The position numbers and the translations under genes were made by a program. 64,000 nucleotides of DNA from Faecalibacter macacae (GTDB lineage: Bacteria > Bacteroidota > Bacteroidia > Flavobacteriales > Weeksellaceae). Within the stretch, counting starts at the first letter, position 1; every line of letters begins with the position of its first letter. The notes below the pieces were generated by a model. That model had not been told where the DNA came from and did not search any database. It was given only the letters and a program-made list of their open reading frames with translations. The stretch is taken from the NCBI RefSeq assembly GCF_003687725.1, contig NZ_RDOJ01000018.1, positions 1 to 64,000 on the forward strand. The letters are read 5' to 3'. This document shows positions 44,476 to 52,788 of the stretch, piece by piece.

Positions 44476-46614
44476 TTATCGTTCAAAATCTAATTTAAAC
44501 ATCGTATCTAAAATCAACTTAGCATCAAATTTTTCGTTCGTATTTGCATCTACAAAACCTTTAATTTTAGTTGTTTTCTGTTTCGTTAATAATTGATGAA
44601 TTTGGTTGTCAGTTAACTTCTTTCCACCAATTTCAAATGGAATCATAAAACCACATGCCTTAAAGTTAGCGCAACCATAAGCCGTTTTACCTTTCATTAT
44701 TTTATGCTCCTTACATTTAGGACAAGTGGAATCTTCGATAACGATTTTCTCTTTTTCCTTTTTAGGTTTTACCGTTTTCTCCGCAACCGTTTTCGTAGTA
44801 TGCGAAGCAATTGGACGGAAATAACTTTTCTTCACAGAATTTGTTAATTCAGTTACCATCAAAATCAATTCTTGCTTAAAGGTTTCTAATTCATATTCAC
44901 CTTTTTCCATCAAACGCAATTTACGTTCCCAAACACCTGTCAATTCAGGTGATTTTAGTAATTCGTCCTGAATCATATCAATCAAATCAATACCCGTTTG
45001 AGTCGCAATAATATTACGTTTTTTCTTTTCGATGTACTTACGTTTAAAAAGCGTTTCAATAATATTGGCACGTGTTGAAGGACGACCTATTCCATTGTCT
45101 TTCATTAACTCGCGCATTTCTTCATCATCAACTTGTCGTCCAGCTGTTTCCATGGCACGCAATAAAGTTGCTTCTGAATAAAATTTTGGAGGTGTCGTTT
45201 TTCCTTTATGGATAAATGGCTCATGAGGACCTTTTTCACCAATCGTAAAAATTGGCATTAGTTTTTCTTCCTCATCTTTTTTATCGTCTTGTTTGTCTTT
45301 GGCGTAAACTTCTCTCCAACCCATTTCAAGAATCTGCTTTCCAGATGCTTTAAAATTAATTGCCGATAAATTACCATCTTTCCCATTATTCTCTACTTTT
45401 CCCTCCACATTCGTGTTGGCTACTTTACATTCTGGGTAAAAAACAGCAATAAATCGACGAGCAACTAAATCATAAATTCGTTTTTCATCTAAATTTAAAC
45501 CTTGCGGGAAGATTTCTGTTGGAATAATAGCATGGTGATCCGTTACTTTAGCATCATCAAAAACTGCTTTCGATTTCGGAATCGGTTTCATTAATAAAGG
45601 AGCAACCAATGGTTGATAAGCAACTAATTTCTGTAAAATGCCCGGAACTTTTGGATAAATATCTTCTGATAAATAAGTTGTATCTACACGCGGATAAGTC
45701 ACAAACTTCTTCTCATATAAACTTTGAATATATTTTAAAGTATTCTCTGCCGAATATGCATATTTCTTATTCGCTTCTACTTGTAACGATGTTAAATCAA
45801 ATAACCGTGGATTTTTTTCTTTACCTTCTTTAATTTCGAAGTTGATAATCTCAAACTCTCTATCATTAATAAAAGATAAACCACTTTGCGCTTTATCTTC
45901 TGATTTTAAACGTGGAATATCAGCCGTAAATTCTACTGACTTATATATAGTCTTTAATTCCCAGTACTCCTCAGAATTAAATGCGTCGATTTCTTTCTGT
46001 CGTTTGACAATCATCGCTAAAGTTGGCGTTTGTACACGACCTATAGATAAAACTGTTTTGGGTGGAGCAAATTTCTTTGTAAATAAACGAGTAGCATTCA
46101 TACCCAATAACCAATCACCAATTGCTCGAGCTTGCCCTGCTGCGAAAAGGTTTTCGTATTGCGCACCTAAACGTAAATTAGCAAAACCTTCTTTGATAGC
46201 TTCTTCAGTTAATGAAGAAATCCATAAACGGCGTAATGGTGCTTTACTTTTAGCTTTTAATAAAACCCAACGTTGTATTAATTCTCCTTCCTGCCCAGCA
46301 TCGCCACAGTTAATCACTTCTTCTACAGCATCATTAGTTACTAAACCTTGAATTATTCTAAACTGTTTTTTTACTCCTGCATTTTCTATCACCTTAATAC
46401 CAAAGGATGATGGAATCATTGGTAGATAGTTTAAATCCCAACTTTTCCATTCAGGCGCATAATCCTGAGGTTCTTTTAAAGTACATAAATGCCCAAAAGT
46501 CCATGTCACTTGATACCCGTTACCTTCATAGTAACCATCTTTTTTTTGATGAGCTCCTATCACTTTTGCGATATCTTTAGCAACACTTGGTTTCTCTGCA
46601 ATACAAACTTTCAT
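44476..46614 (-). CDS. topB: DNA topoisomerase III
   Basis: Type IA topoisomerase of 712 aa. TOPRIM at the N terminus (MKVCIAEKPSVAKDIAKVIG; CGDAGQEGELIQRW), IGRVQTPTLAMIV near 191-203, and the active-site block FVTYPRVDTTYLS with the catalytic Tyr near residue 308. Bacterial forms usually read YPRxD(S/T); Val and Thr here are minor changes. The C terminus carries a four-Cys zinc ribbon (CPKC ... CANFKACGF) and a tail of 40 residues. It relaxes and decatenates negatively supercoiled DNA. It shares no promoter with the WYL gene. Confidence 0.95.
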   Translation of the reverse strand: MKVCIAEKPSVAKDIAKVIGAHQKKDGYYEGNGYQVTWTFGHLCTLKEPQDYAPEWKSWDLNYLPMIPSSFGIKVIENAGVKKQFRIIQGLVTNDAVEEVINCGDAGQEGELIQRWVLLKAKSKAPLRRLWISSLTEEAIKEGFANLRLGAQYENLFAAGQARAIGDWLLGMNATRLFTKKFAPPKTVLSIGRVQTPTLAMIVKRQKEIDAFNSEEYWELKTIYKSVEFTADIPRLKSEDKAQSGLSFINDREFEIINFEIKEGKEKNPRLFDLTSLQVEANKKYAYSAENTLKYIQSLYEKKFVTYPRVDTTYLSEDIYPKVPGILQKLVAYQPLVAPLLMKPIPKSKAVFDDAKVTDHHAIIPTEIFPQGLNLDEKRIYDLVARRFIAVFYPECKVANTNVEGKVENNGKDGNLSAINFKASGKQILEMGWREVYAKDKQDDKKDEEEKLMPIFTIGEKGPHEPFIHKGKTTPPKFYSEATLLRAMETAGRQVDDEEMRELMKDNGIGRPSTRANIIETLFKRKYIEKKKRNIIATQTGIDLIDMIQDELLKSPELTGVWERKLRLMEKGEYELETFKQELILMVTELTNSVKKSYFRPIASHTTKTVAEKTVKPKKEKEKIVIEDSTCPKCKEHKIMKGKTAYGCANFKACGFMIPFEIGGKKLTDNQIHQLLTKQKTTKIKGFVDANTNEKFDAKLILDTMFKLDFER

Positions 46615-46939
46615 GGGATTAATTTAAAGAAGTACAAAATTCCTGATAAAATATTTAATTATAAAATATTTTTTAAAAACTAATAATTAAAAAACACAAC
46701 ATATAGAAAAAAGAACTAAATTAGATGTTTAGATAATTAAACATCAGTATTTTAAATGAAAATAAAGCGAATATACATATAATTTAACCACATTATCATT
46801 CTCATAATAATTGAATATAAAATCATATTTATTATAAATTTAACGTGATATGTGAATAAAAAATATAGATGATTTAAAATATTTTCACTTAATTTACACC
46901 CACATTAATAAAAATCATAATATTTAAAAGAATTAGTAA
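46615..46939 (+). promoter_or_regulatory. exbB upstream region with promoter and Fur-like dyad
   Basis: This 325-bp gap has no gene. On the plus strand TTG (46811-46813), 21 nt and TAAATTTA (46835-46842) form a candidate promoter, start near 46850. Just upstream an inverted repeat ATTATcattctcATAAT (46792-46808) resembles half of a Fur box; iron control of a Ton motor would be expected, but the match is weak. A leader of about 90 nt precedes exbB. Confidence 0.4.
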
Positions 46940-47752
46940 ATGGAAAAGAATGTATCAGTACCAGCTAAAGGTAAAAAAGGAGGTATAAATCCTGTTATTA
47001 CTATTATCGTATTAATCATCGCTGCAATGGGGCTTTTTTACGGTGTATTTGGAGCTGAAGGAAACTTCGAAGGAGGAGACACTGCTAAAGGTCACCCATT
47101 AAACATGTTAGGAATCATTTTTAAAGGAGGGGTAATTATCCCATTCTTAATCTCATTCTTCTTTATGGTAATTGTTTTCTCAATTGACCGTGCTATCGTT
47201 TTAAACAAAGCGAAAGGAACAGGAAGTGCTGATAAATTTGTAAATGACATCCGTGCATTATTAAACAAAAACGAAATTAACAAAGCGTTAGAATTATGTG
47301 ACAAACAAAAAGGTTCTATCGGTAACGTAGTTAAAGAAGGTTTAACAACTTACAAAGCGTTAGAAAACGATACAACTTTAAACAAAGAGCAAAAATTAGC
47401 GCAATTATCTAAAACTTTAGAAGAGGCAACTACTTTAGAAATGCCAACTTTAGAGAAAAATATGACAATTATCTCTACTATTGCTTCTGTAGGTACATTA
47501 ATTGCCTTAATGGGAACAGTATTAGGTATGATTAAATCTTTCTTCGCATTAGGAGAAGGTGGAGGATCTGTGGATTCAGCTACATTATCTGTAGGTATCG
47601 CGGAAGCCTTAATTAACACAGGTATTGGTATTGGTGCATCTGCATTCGCAATTATGGCATACGCTTTCTTTACTTCTAAAATTGATGATTTAACATTCAA
47701 AATTGACGAAGTAGGTATGAGTATCCAACAATCTTTCTCTGCTCACAATTAA
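46940..47752 (+). CDS. exbB: ExbB/TolQ/MotA-family proton channel
   Basis: Motor subunit of 270 aa. Three membrane helices (about 15-36, 58-82, 178-200 and the last at 212-235) with the pore-lining block GTLIALMGTVLGMIKSFF near 191-208 and ALINTGIGIGASAFAIMAY near 223-241. The N-terminal extension before the first helix is basic. With two ExbD proteins and TonB immediately downstream it should power TonB-dependent uptake. A 6-bp hairpin (47770-47785) lies in the 79-bp gap before exbD. Confidence 0.9.
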   Translation: MEKNVSVPAKGKKGGINPVITIIVLIIAAMGLFYGVFGAEGNFEGGDTAKGHPLNMLGIIFKGGVIIPFLISFFFMVIVFSIDRAIVLNKAKGTGSADKFVNDIRALLNKNEINKALELCDKQKGSIGNVVKEGLTTYKALENDTTLNKEQKLAQLSKTLEEATTLEMPTLEKNMTIISTIASVGTLIALMGTVLGMIKSFFALGEGGGSVDSATLSVGIAEALINTGIGIGASAFAIMAYAFFTSKIDDLTFKIDEVGMSIQQSFSAHN

Positions 47753-47831
47753 TATTCAACAAATCGACACAAAGTTTACACTTTGAGATTTAGTAAAGCA
47801 AATTAGAATATTAATATAAATACAGAGAAAA

Positions 47832-48422
47832 ATGGCAAGAGTAAAACCGAAAAGAAGAGGTCCTTCGATGGACTTAACAGCTATGTCTGACATGGCTTGG
47901 CTTTTGTTATCTTTCTTTATCTTAACATCTAACTTCCGTGAGCCAGAAACTGTAGCAGTAGTTACTCCTACATCTGTTTCTAACGAAAAAATGGCGGAAG
48001 AAAACATGATGATCGCTAAAATTGATGGAAAAGGAAATTTCTTGATGTCTTTCGAAGAAGACGATAGAATTCCAGCTCTTGAAAGAATGGGTGAGAAATA
48101 TGGTGTTAAGTTCACAGACGCTGAAAAGAAAGCATTCAAAAGTTTACCAGAATTTGGAGTTCCAATGGCAGAAATGAGACAATTCTTAAATCTTCCAGCG
48201 GACAAACAAGCAACATATAACCCAGGTGTTCCATTAGATACTATTGGTGGAGCTAAAGTGGAATTAGTTGATTGGATTTTTGAAGCAAAAGAAACAAATC
48301 CTGATTTATTCTTAGCAATTAAAGGTGATGAAGCATCTGAATACAAACAATTTAAGACTTTAATCAAACAATTGCAAGAGAAAAACATGAACAAGTTTCA
48401 GTTAATCACATCACAAGAATAA
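47832..48422 (+). CDS. exbD: ExbD-family protein, first copy
   Basis: Biopolymer transport protein of 196 aa. Short cytoplasmic basic start (ARVKPKRRGPSMDLTAMSDMAWLLLSFF cut at about 2-29) with the membrane helix at 20-38 containing the key Asp25 in MSDMAW, then a periplasmic domain of about 155 residues, longer than E. coli ExbD (141 aa total) through an insert with several Lys/Glu. Tandem ExbD genes behind ExbB are usual in Bacteroidota; which one pairs with which TonB is unknown. Confidence 0.9.
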   Translation: MARVKPKRRGPSMDLTAMSDMAWLLLSFFILTSNFREPETVAVVTPTSVSNEKMAEENMMIAKIDGKGNFLMSFEEDDRIPALERMGEKYGVKFTDAEKKAFKSLPEFGVPMAEMRQFLNLPADKQATYNPGVPLDTIGGAKVELVDWIFEAKETNPDLFLAIKGDEASEYKQFKTLIKQLQEKNMNKFQLITSQE

Positions 48423-48440
48423 TTAAAAGAAGTTTAAGAA

Positions 48441-48980
48441 ATGGCGCAAATAGATACATCAGCCGATAGTGGCGACGGAAAAAAAGTCCGTTCCAAGAAG
48501 CAGTCAACGAAAGTTGATATGGCACCGTTAGTTGACTTAGGTTTCTTATTAATTACTTTCTTTATGTTCGCAGCGACGCAAATCAAACCGAACGTGATGA
48601 ACTTAAATATGCCTCCGAAATTAAATGAACAGGTTGAGAAACAAGTAAAACCAGAAATTGATTTACGTAACTCATTATCTGTTGTATTAGGAAAAGAAGG
48701 AAAAATCTTCTGGCATCAAAAGGACCAAACTTTAACTGCAGCTGATTTAAATGAAACAGATTATTCTGCTGAAGGTATTCGTAAAGCCATCACTGATGCT
48801 TATGCGAAAGCACCTCAAAAAGAAATGTTTACTGTTATCATTAAACCAACAGACGGAGCAAGTTATAAAAACTTAGTTGACGTTTTAGATGAAATGGAAA
48901 TTACGAAATCTACTAAATATGGTATCGTTGAAGTAGCTCCTTACGAGCAAGCTGCATTAGACGAGAAAGTAGGTAAATAA
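48441..48980 (+). CDS. exbD: ExbD-family protein, second copy
   Basis: ExbD homologue of 179 aa with start region KKVRSKKQSTKVDMAPLVDLGFLLITFF (helix about 28-46; Asp33 or Asp37 as the proton-carrying residue) and a periplasmic domain ending EVAPYEQAALDEKVGK. It differs strongly from the first copy outside the membrane helix, so they are old paralogues, perhaps forming a mixed dimer. It begins 18 bp after the first copy. Confidence 0.9.
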   Translation: MAQIDTSADSGDGKKVRSKKQSTKVDMAPLVDLGFLLITFFMFAATQIKPNVMNLNMPPKLNEQVEKQVKPEIDLRNSLSVVLGKEGKIFWHQKDQTLTAADLNETDYSAEGIRKAITDAYAKAPQKEMFTVIIKPTDGASYKNLVDVLDEMEITKSTKYGIVEVAPYEQAALDEKVGK

Positions 48981-49013
48981 CGTAGATTGATTAATTAAAA
49001 AAGAAATTTTAAA

Positions 49014-49964
49014 ATGTCAGATAACAATAAGAATATAAAATCTTTAGACGATATCGTATTCGAGAACAGAAATAAAGAGTATGGGGCGTACGATTTACGT
49101 ATGACTGAGAAAAACTCTTTATTACGCGCTCTTTTACGTGGAGGTCTTATCATTTTATTGATGGTTGGTGGAATTCTTTTCTCTGTTTCTGATTTAGCAG
49201 GAGGAAATAAAAATGAAGATATTTCTGTTGAAGTAGATTTATCTCAGATTGATATCCCTGAAGTAGAAGAACCAGAAGAAGTAGAACCAGAACCGGAAGA
49301 GCCGGAACCAGAACCAGAACAAAATCACTACCAAGAGGAAACGGCACAAGAGAAATTCGTGATGCCAGAACCAAAACCAGAACCTAAAGTTCAGGAAACG
49401 GTTCCTCCAACGGAAGATTTAAAAGGTAAAGATTTATCTTTTGAAAAACGTGAAGGTAAAGAGTCAGCAGGACAAACTGGTGGTGGACCAGTTAACTTAA
49501 ATCCTGAGGCTCCTAAAAATACAACACAAGCTCCTAAAAACGATAGTGACAGCAACAAACCAGCTGCTCCAGCTACAGTAACTGCTCGTTCAGCAACTGT
49601 AATGGCAGTTTACCCAGGATGTGAGAAAGACGCAGCTAAAGGTAAACAACAAGCAATTGATTGTATGTCTAAACGTTTAAGTGCTGATATTGGAGATGAA
49701 TTAGCAGATTTCGCTGAAATTGCAGAACGTGATGGTATCACTAATGCAGTAGCTAAATTAAACTTCCAAATCAACACACAAGGACACATTGTAAAAATCT
49801 CTCCACAAGGTGATGCGAAATTAGGTCCTGAAGCTAAAAAAGCTTTAGAGCGTATTACGCAAAAACAACAAAGAAGAGGTAAAACAATTAAACCTGCAGA
49901 ATCAGATGATGGTAGACCAGCGATCTTAAACTTTAATATCCCTGTTCGTTTCCAACAGATGTAA
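49014..49964 (+). CDS. tonB: TonB energy transducer
   Basis: Protein of 316 aa: cytoplasmic start (NKEYGAYDLRMTEKNSLLRALLRGG cut at 17-41), one membrane helix near 42-62, a Pro/Glu-rich periplasmic stalk (about 80-130; many EPEPEEPEPE units), and a C-terminal TonB domain (about 210-316; AKLNFQINTQGHIVKIS, IPVRFQQM). It transmits the ExbB/ExbD proton-motive energy to outer-membrane receptors. A conserved SATVMAVYPGCE... segment near 195-205 matches flavobacterial TonB. Two terminators follow. Confidence 0.9.
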   Translation: MSDNNKNIKSLDDIVFENRNKEYGAYDLRMTEKNSLLRALLRGGLIILLMVGGILFSVSDLAGGNKNEDISVEVDLSQIDIPEVEEPEEVEPEPEEPEPEPEQNHYQEETAQEKFVMPEPKPEPKVQETVPPTEDLKGKDLSFEKREGKESAGQTGGGPVNLNPEAPKNTTQAPKNDSDSNKPAAPATVTARSATVMAVYPGCEKDAAKGKQQAIDCMSKRLSADIGDELADFAEIAERDGITNAVAKLNFQINTQGHIVKISPQGDAKLGPEAKKALERITQKQQRRGKTIKPAESDDGRPAILNFNIPVRFQQM

Positions 49965-49972
49965 TCATATAA

Positions 49973-50006
49973 AAAATGGATATCAATTTGATATCCATTT
50001 TTTTTT
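49973..50006 (+). terminator. Terminator of tonB
   Basis: AAAATGGATATCAA (49973-49986) and TTGATATCCATTTT (49988-50001) with T-run to 50006. Confidence 0.9.
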
Positions 50007-50015
50007 GTTTAAAAT

Positions 50016-50044
50016 AAAAGGCGAATCTTACGATTCGCCTTTTT
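50016..50044 (-). terminator. Terminator of the argB-argE operon
   Basis: AAAAGGCGAATC (50016-50027), loop TTAC, GATTCGCCTTTT (50032-50043). Works for argE on the minus strand and as backup for tonB. Confidence 0.88.
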
Positions 50045-50056
50045 AAAATCTATTTA

Positions 50057-51124
50057 TTAGAAATTGAAATCTTTTAATAATTTGATGTAACGATCAATTC
50101 CGTGTTCTATTTCTGAAATTAAAATATATTCATCAGGGGTATGCGAACGAGCTGAATCTCCTGGTCCAATTTTAATTGTATCAAAAGCCATCATCGTTTG
50201 GTCTGACATTGTTGGCGATCCATAAGTAGAACATCCTAATGAGATTCCTTTTTGAACTATTGGATGATCAATTGAAATACGTGACGAATTTAAACGTAAT
50301 GATCTTGGTTTAACTTCAGCGTTTGGTAAAGCTGTTTTTATTATATCAGCAACTTCTTCGTTTGTGTACATTTCGTTCACACGACAATCAACAACCATTG
50401 TACATTCATCTGGAACTACATTATGTTGTTTTCCTGCATTGATTTGCGTCACAGTAGTTTTTACTGGTCCTAACATATCAGAAACTTTATCAAACTGAAA
50501 TTCTTTAAACCAATTAATTACTTCTAAAGCTTCATAAATTGCATTCACACCTTCTTCACGTGCTGCATGCCCAGTTTTTCCTTTAGCAATAACATCAAAA
50601 ACGATTAAACCTCGTTCAGCAATAGCCATATCCATTTTTGTTGGTTCTCCTACAATTCCTAAATCAATTTTAGGTAAAGAAGGTAATAAACTTCCAACGT
50701 TTAATTTTCCTGAACTCTCCTCCTCTGCTGTAATTGCTACAATTAAATTGAAAGGAATATCTTCATTTAAATAATTAATAAAAGTTGCCAATAAACTAAC
50801 TGCCGATGCTCCTGCATCATTAGATCCTAAACCTGTTAATCGATCACCTTCTATTGTTGCTTGTAATGCATTATATGTCCAAGAAGATCCAAATTTTACC
50901 GTATCATGATGAGAATTTAATAAAATTGTTTTCTTAGATTCATCAAAACCAGGATGTATTGCGTACACATTATTATCTTGGCGTTTTGGTTCTGCTCCAT
51001 TTTCTTTTAAGAAGTTGAAAATAATCTCAGCAGTTTCATGTTCTTCACTTGAAAATGATTGCGTTTCGATTAACGTACACAATAAATCAACTGCTTTTTG
51101 TTTTAAAACGCTTAATTCTAACAT
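50057..51124 (-). CDS. argE: M20-family amino-acid deacetylase (ArgE-type)
   Basis: Metallopeptidase-fold deacetylase of 355 aa that removes the N-acyl group from an arginine intermediate. Zinc-site residues: His72 and Asp74 (NSHHD), Asp103 (GSNDAGA), Glu134-Glu135 (TAEEE) and the GEPTKMDMAIAERG block near 165-178. In Bacteroidota, arginine synthesis runs through N-acyl-citrulline, so the substrate may be N-acetylcitrulline rather than acetylornithine (family knowledge, not visible here). It overlaps argB by 7 bp, so the two are cotranslated. Confidence 0.85.
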   Translation of the reverse strand: MLELSVLKQKAVDLLCTLIETQSFSSEEHETAEIIFNFLKENGAEPKRQDNNVYAIHPGFDESKKTILLNSHHDTVKFGSSWTYNALQATIEGDRLTGLGSNDAGASAVSLLATFINYLNEDIPFNLIVAITAEEESSGKLNVGSLLPSLPKIDLGIVGEPTKMDMAIAERGLIVFDVIAKGKTGHAAREEGVNAIYEALEVINWFKEFQFDKVSDMLGPVKTTVTQINAGKQHNVVPDECTMVVDCRVNEMYTNEEVADIIKTALPNAEVKPRSLRLNSSRISIDHPIVQKGISLGCSTYGSPTMSDQTMMAFDTIKIGPGDSARSHTPDEYILISEIEHGIDRYIKLLKDFNF

Positions 51125-51885
51125 AAAATAGTTTTAATATCTCCGTTAATATTATTTGCATGAACTAGAGTTACTTCTTTCACTCCATTGTCAATTACAC
51201 GGAATGCATTATCTAATTTCGGAATCATTCCTTCAAAAATTACACCTTCAGCTTTTAACTCTTGGTATAATTCTTTATTGATTACTGGAATTAAAGTAGA
51301 ATCGTCATTTACATCACGTAGAACTCCTATTTTATCAAAACAGAAATTTAATTGTACTTCATTCTTCACAGCTAACGCTTCAGCAACCGTAGATGCAATT
51401 GTATCTGCATTCGTATTTAATAATTGAGAATTTCCGTCGTGTGTAATTGCACATAAAACAGGCGTGTATCCATTATCTATTAACAATTGTAAAAAATCAA
51501 CATTAATTCCGTCCAACGTAATATCACCTACAAATCCATAATCAATCGTTTTAACTGGACGTTTATTTCCTTTAATTACATTTCCATCAGCTCCAGATAA
51601 ACCAACTGCATTAGTTCCGAATTCTTGTAAATTAGCAACAATAGATTTGTTTAAATTACCTGCGTACAATCCTGTCACAACGTCAAGTGTTGGTTGATCT
51701 GTAATTCGACGACCATCCACCATTTTTGGTTCAATTCCTAACTGTTGTAACATCTTAGAAGCTCCTTTACCTCCCCCATGTACTAATACTTTAGGACCTT
51801 CTATCTTAGAAAACGCATTTAAAAATTGCGTTAACTCTTGCGGATTATCGATAATACCGCCTCCTATCTTAATAATTTTAAGCAT
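51118..51885 (-). CDS. argB: Acetylglutamate kinase
   Basis: Amino-acid kinase of 255 aa using ATP to phosphorylate N-acyl-glutamate. Blocks: IKIGGGIID at 5-13, VLVHGGGKGASKML at 34-47, RRITDQPTLDVVTGLYAG at about 59-76 and LNTNADTIASTVAEALA near 156-172. Length 255 is typical. It is the first gene of the minus-strand argB-argE pair and diverges from the GNAT gene across about 250 bp with a candidate promoter box TATTTTTG (51934-51927). Confidence 0.93.
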   Translation of the reverse strand: MLKIIKIGGGIIDNPQELTQFLNAFSKIEGPKVLVHGGGKGASKMLQQLGIEPKMVDGRRITDQPTLDVVTGLYAGNLNKSIVANLQEFGTNAVGLSGADGNVIKGNKRPVKTIDYGFVGDITLDGINVDFLQLLIDNGYTPVLCAITHDGNSQLLNTNADTIASTVAEALAVKNEVQLNFCFDKIGVLRDVNDDSTLIPVINKELYQELKAEGVIFEGMIPKLDNAFRVIDNGVKEVTLVHANNINGDIKTILC

Positions 51886-51917
51886 GTTAATAATTATGTA
51901 AAATTTATTGTGTTTTT

Positions 51918-51970
51918 TTGGTAAGACAAAAATAAAGTATTTAACTTTGCACTTCAGTATAATAACTGAA
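51918..51970 (+). promoter_or_regulatory. Divergent arg promoter region with operator-like dyad
   Basis: On the plus strand TTG (51918-51920), 21 nt, TAACTTTG (51942-51949) form a candidate promoter for the GNAT gene; TATTTTTG (51934-51927) is a box for argB on the other strand. An exact 6-6-6 dyad, TTCAGT-ATAATA-ACTGAA (51953-51970), covers the plus start point. Its half-sites point outward compared with ARG boxes, so binding by ArgR is uncertain. Confidence 0.45.
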
Positions 51971-52041
51971 TATCTTGTTGATTAATGGAAGAAATTTCTA
52001 AGAACATTCTTCTCTTCTCTGAGAAAAAATCTTTTAATGTA

Positions 52042-52103
52042 AAAGTTTCTAACACTTTTAGAAACTTTCATGGTAATGATGGCTATTGGTCATCCTTTTT
52101 TTT
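52042..52103 (+). promoter_or_regulatory. Leader hairpin and possible attenuator before the GNAT gene
   Basis: An 11-bp perfect hairpin (AAAGTTTCTAA 52042-52052 / TTAGAAACTTT 52058-52068) is followed by a weaker stem GATGG/TCATC (52078-52082 / 52090-52094) and an 8-T run (52096-52103). This is the shape of an intrinsic terminator in a leader about 180 nt long, 33 bp before the GNAT start. No known riboswitch fold is recognised. Confidence 0.35.
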
Positions 52104-52136
52104 AACCTCTATTTTCTTAATCAACTCTCCTAAATT

Positions 52137-52718
52137 ATGTATGTAAGAATAGCAAATGCAGACGATGCCAAGTATTCAGAGCTTTTGTGCGAATGGTATG
52201 AAGAATCCGCTCGTATGAGAAAGACTGGTATCGCGAAAAGAAATCCGGTTTACCTGGAACGCAAAATGCGAAACGGGAATGCGGTAATTGCTTTTGATGA
52301 CGATGATCAAGTAGCAGGATTTAGTTACATCGAAACCTACGAAGAAGAAAAATTCGTAGTCAATTCAGGTTTAATTGTACGTACTGATTTAAGGAGTTCG
52401 GGAATCGGAAAAGAAATTAAACATGCAGTGTTCAAATTATCTCGAACGAAATTCCCTAATTCTAAAGTTTTCAGTATTACAACGTCACTTGCTGTGATGA
52501 GAATGAATACTAAACTGGGGTACAAACCAGTAACTTTTTCAGAATTAACTCAATCAGATGAATTTTGGAATGGTTGTAAAAGTTGTAAAAATTACCACAT
52601 CTTAATGGATAACGACCGTGATAGATGTATTTGTACAGGATTAGTGTACGATAATTTAGATGATGATTATGCAAAGGAAGCAAGACAACAAAACAATGAT
52701 GATAACAAGAATGAATAA
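52137..52718 (+). CDS. GNAT-family N-acetyltransferase in the arginine cluster
   Basis: Acetyltransferase-fold protein of 193 aa: motif A-like VVNSGLIVRTDLRSSGIGKE (about 74-93; SSGIGKE as CoA loop), then MNTKLGYKPV (motif B) and a C-terminal extension with a Cys cluster CKSC (143-146), His149 and CIC (159-161), which may bind zinc. The acidic tail is Asn/Asp/Glu-rich. It heads the plus-strand arginine genes, and its stop codon overlaps the first ARG-box-like site. Since no argA or argJ is visible, it is a candidate for the N-acylation of glutamate that starts the pathway (inference). Confidence 0.8.
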   Translation: MYVRIANADDAKYSELLCEWYEESARMRKTGIAKRNPVYLERKMRNGNAVIAFDDDDQVAGFSYIETYEEEKFVVNSGLIVRTDLRSSGIGKEIKHAVFKLSRTKFPNSKVFSITTSLAVMRMNTKLGYKPVTFSELTQSDEFWNGCKSCKNYHILMDNDRDRCICTGLVYDNLDDDYAKEARQQNNDDNKNE

Positions 52719-52727
52719 TTATTCGTT
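52710..52727 (+). promoter_or_regulatory. ARG-box-like operator 1
   Basis: AATGAATAATTATTCGTT matches the ArgR operator pattern (GAAT-4 A/T-ATTC at 52713-52724) except one base in the right flank. It overlaps the stop codon of the GNAT gene and lies about 28 bp upstream of the argR -7 box. Confidence 0.7.
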
Positions 52728-52754
52728 CTAAGGTTTTTTTTTGCCTAAAATGAG

Positions 52755-52785
52755 TATATTTGCAAAAATATTCGAATAAATATTC
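52755..52785 (+). promoter_or_regulatory. argR promoter -7 box and ARG-box-like operator 2
   Basis: TATATTTG (52755-52762) fits TAnnTTTG. The second GAAT-AAAT-ATTC dyad at 52774-52785 lies just 3 bp before the argR start codon, inside the transcribed leader. Two operators on either side of the promoter suit cooperative repression by an ArgR hexamer. Confidence 0.65.
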
Positions 52786-52788
52786 AAA

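Noticed and set aside
45842-46351. 169-codon plus-strand frame opposite topB
   Set aside because: Shadow of the conserved topoisomerase core; composition is not protein-like.
47756-48394. 212-codon minus-strand frame opposite the first exbD
   Set aside because: Antisense shadow of a well-supported exbD gene; no signal, motif or promoter.
51953-51970. Dyad TTCAGT-ATAATA-ACTGAA as a third ARG box
   Set aside because: The half-sites are in the opposite order to GAAT...ATTC; kept only as an operator-like dyad of unknown binder.
51985-52146. 53-codon plus-strand frame (MEEISKNILLFSEKKS...) in the leader of the GNAT gene
   Set aside because: It runs through the 11-bp hairpin and the T-run, overlaps the GNAT start out of frame and resembles no family; more likely structured leader.
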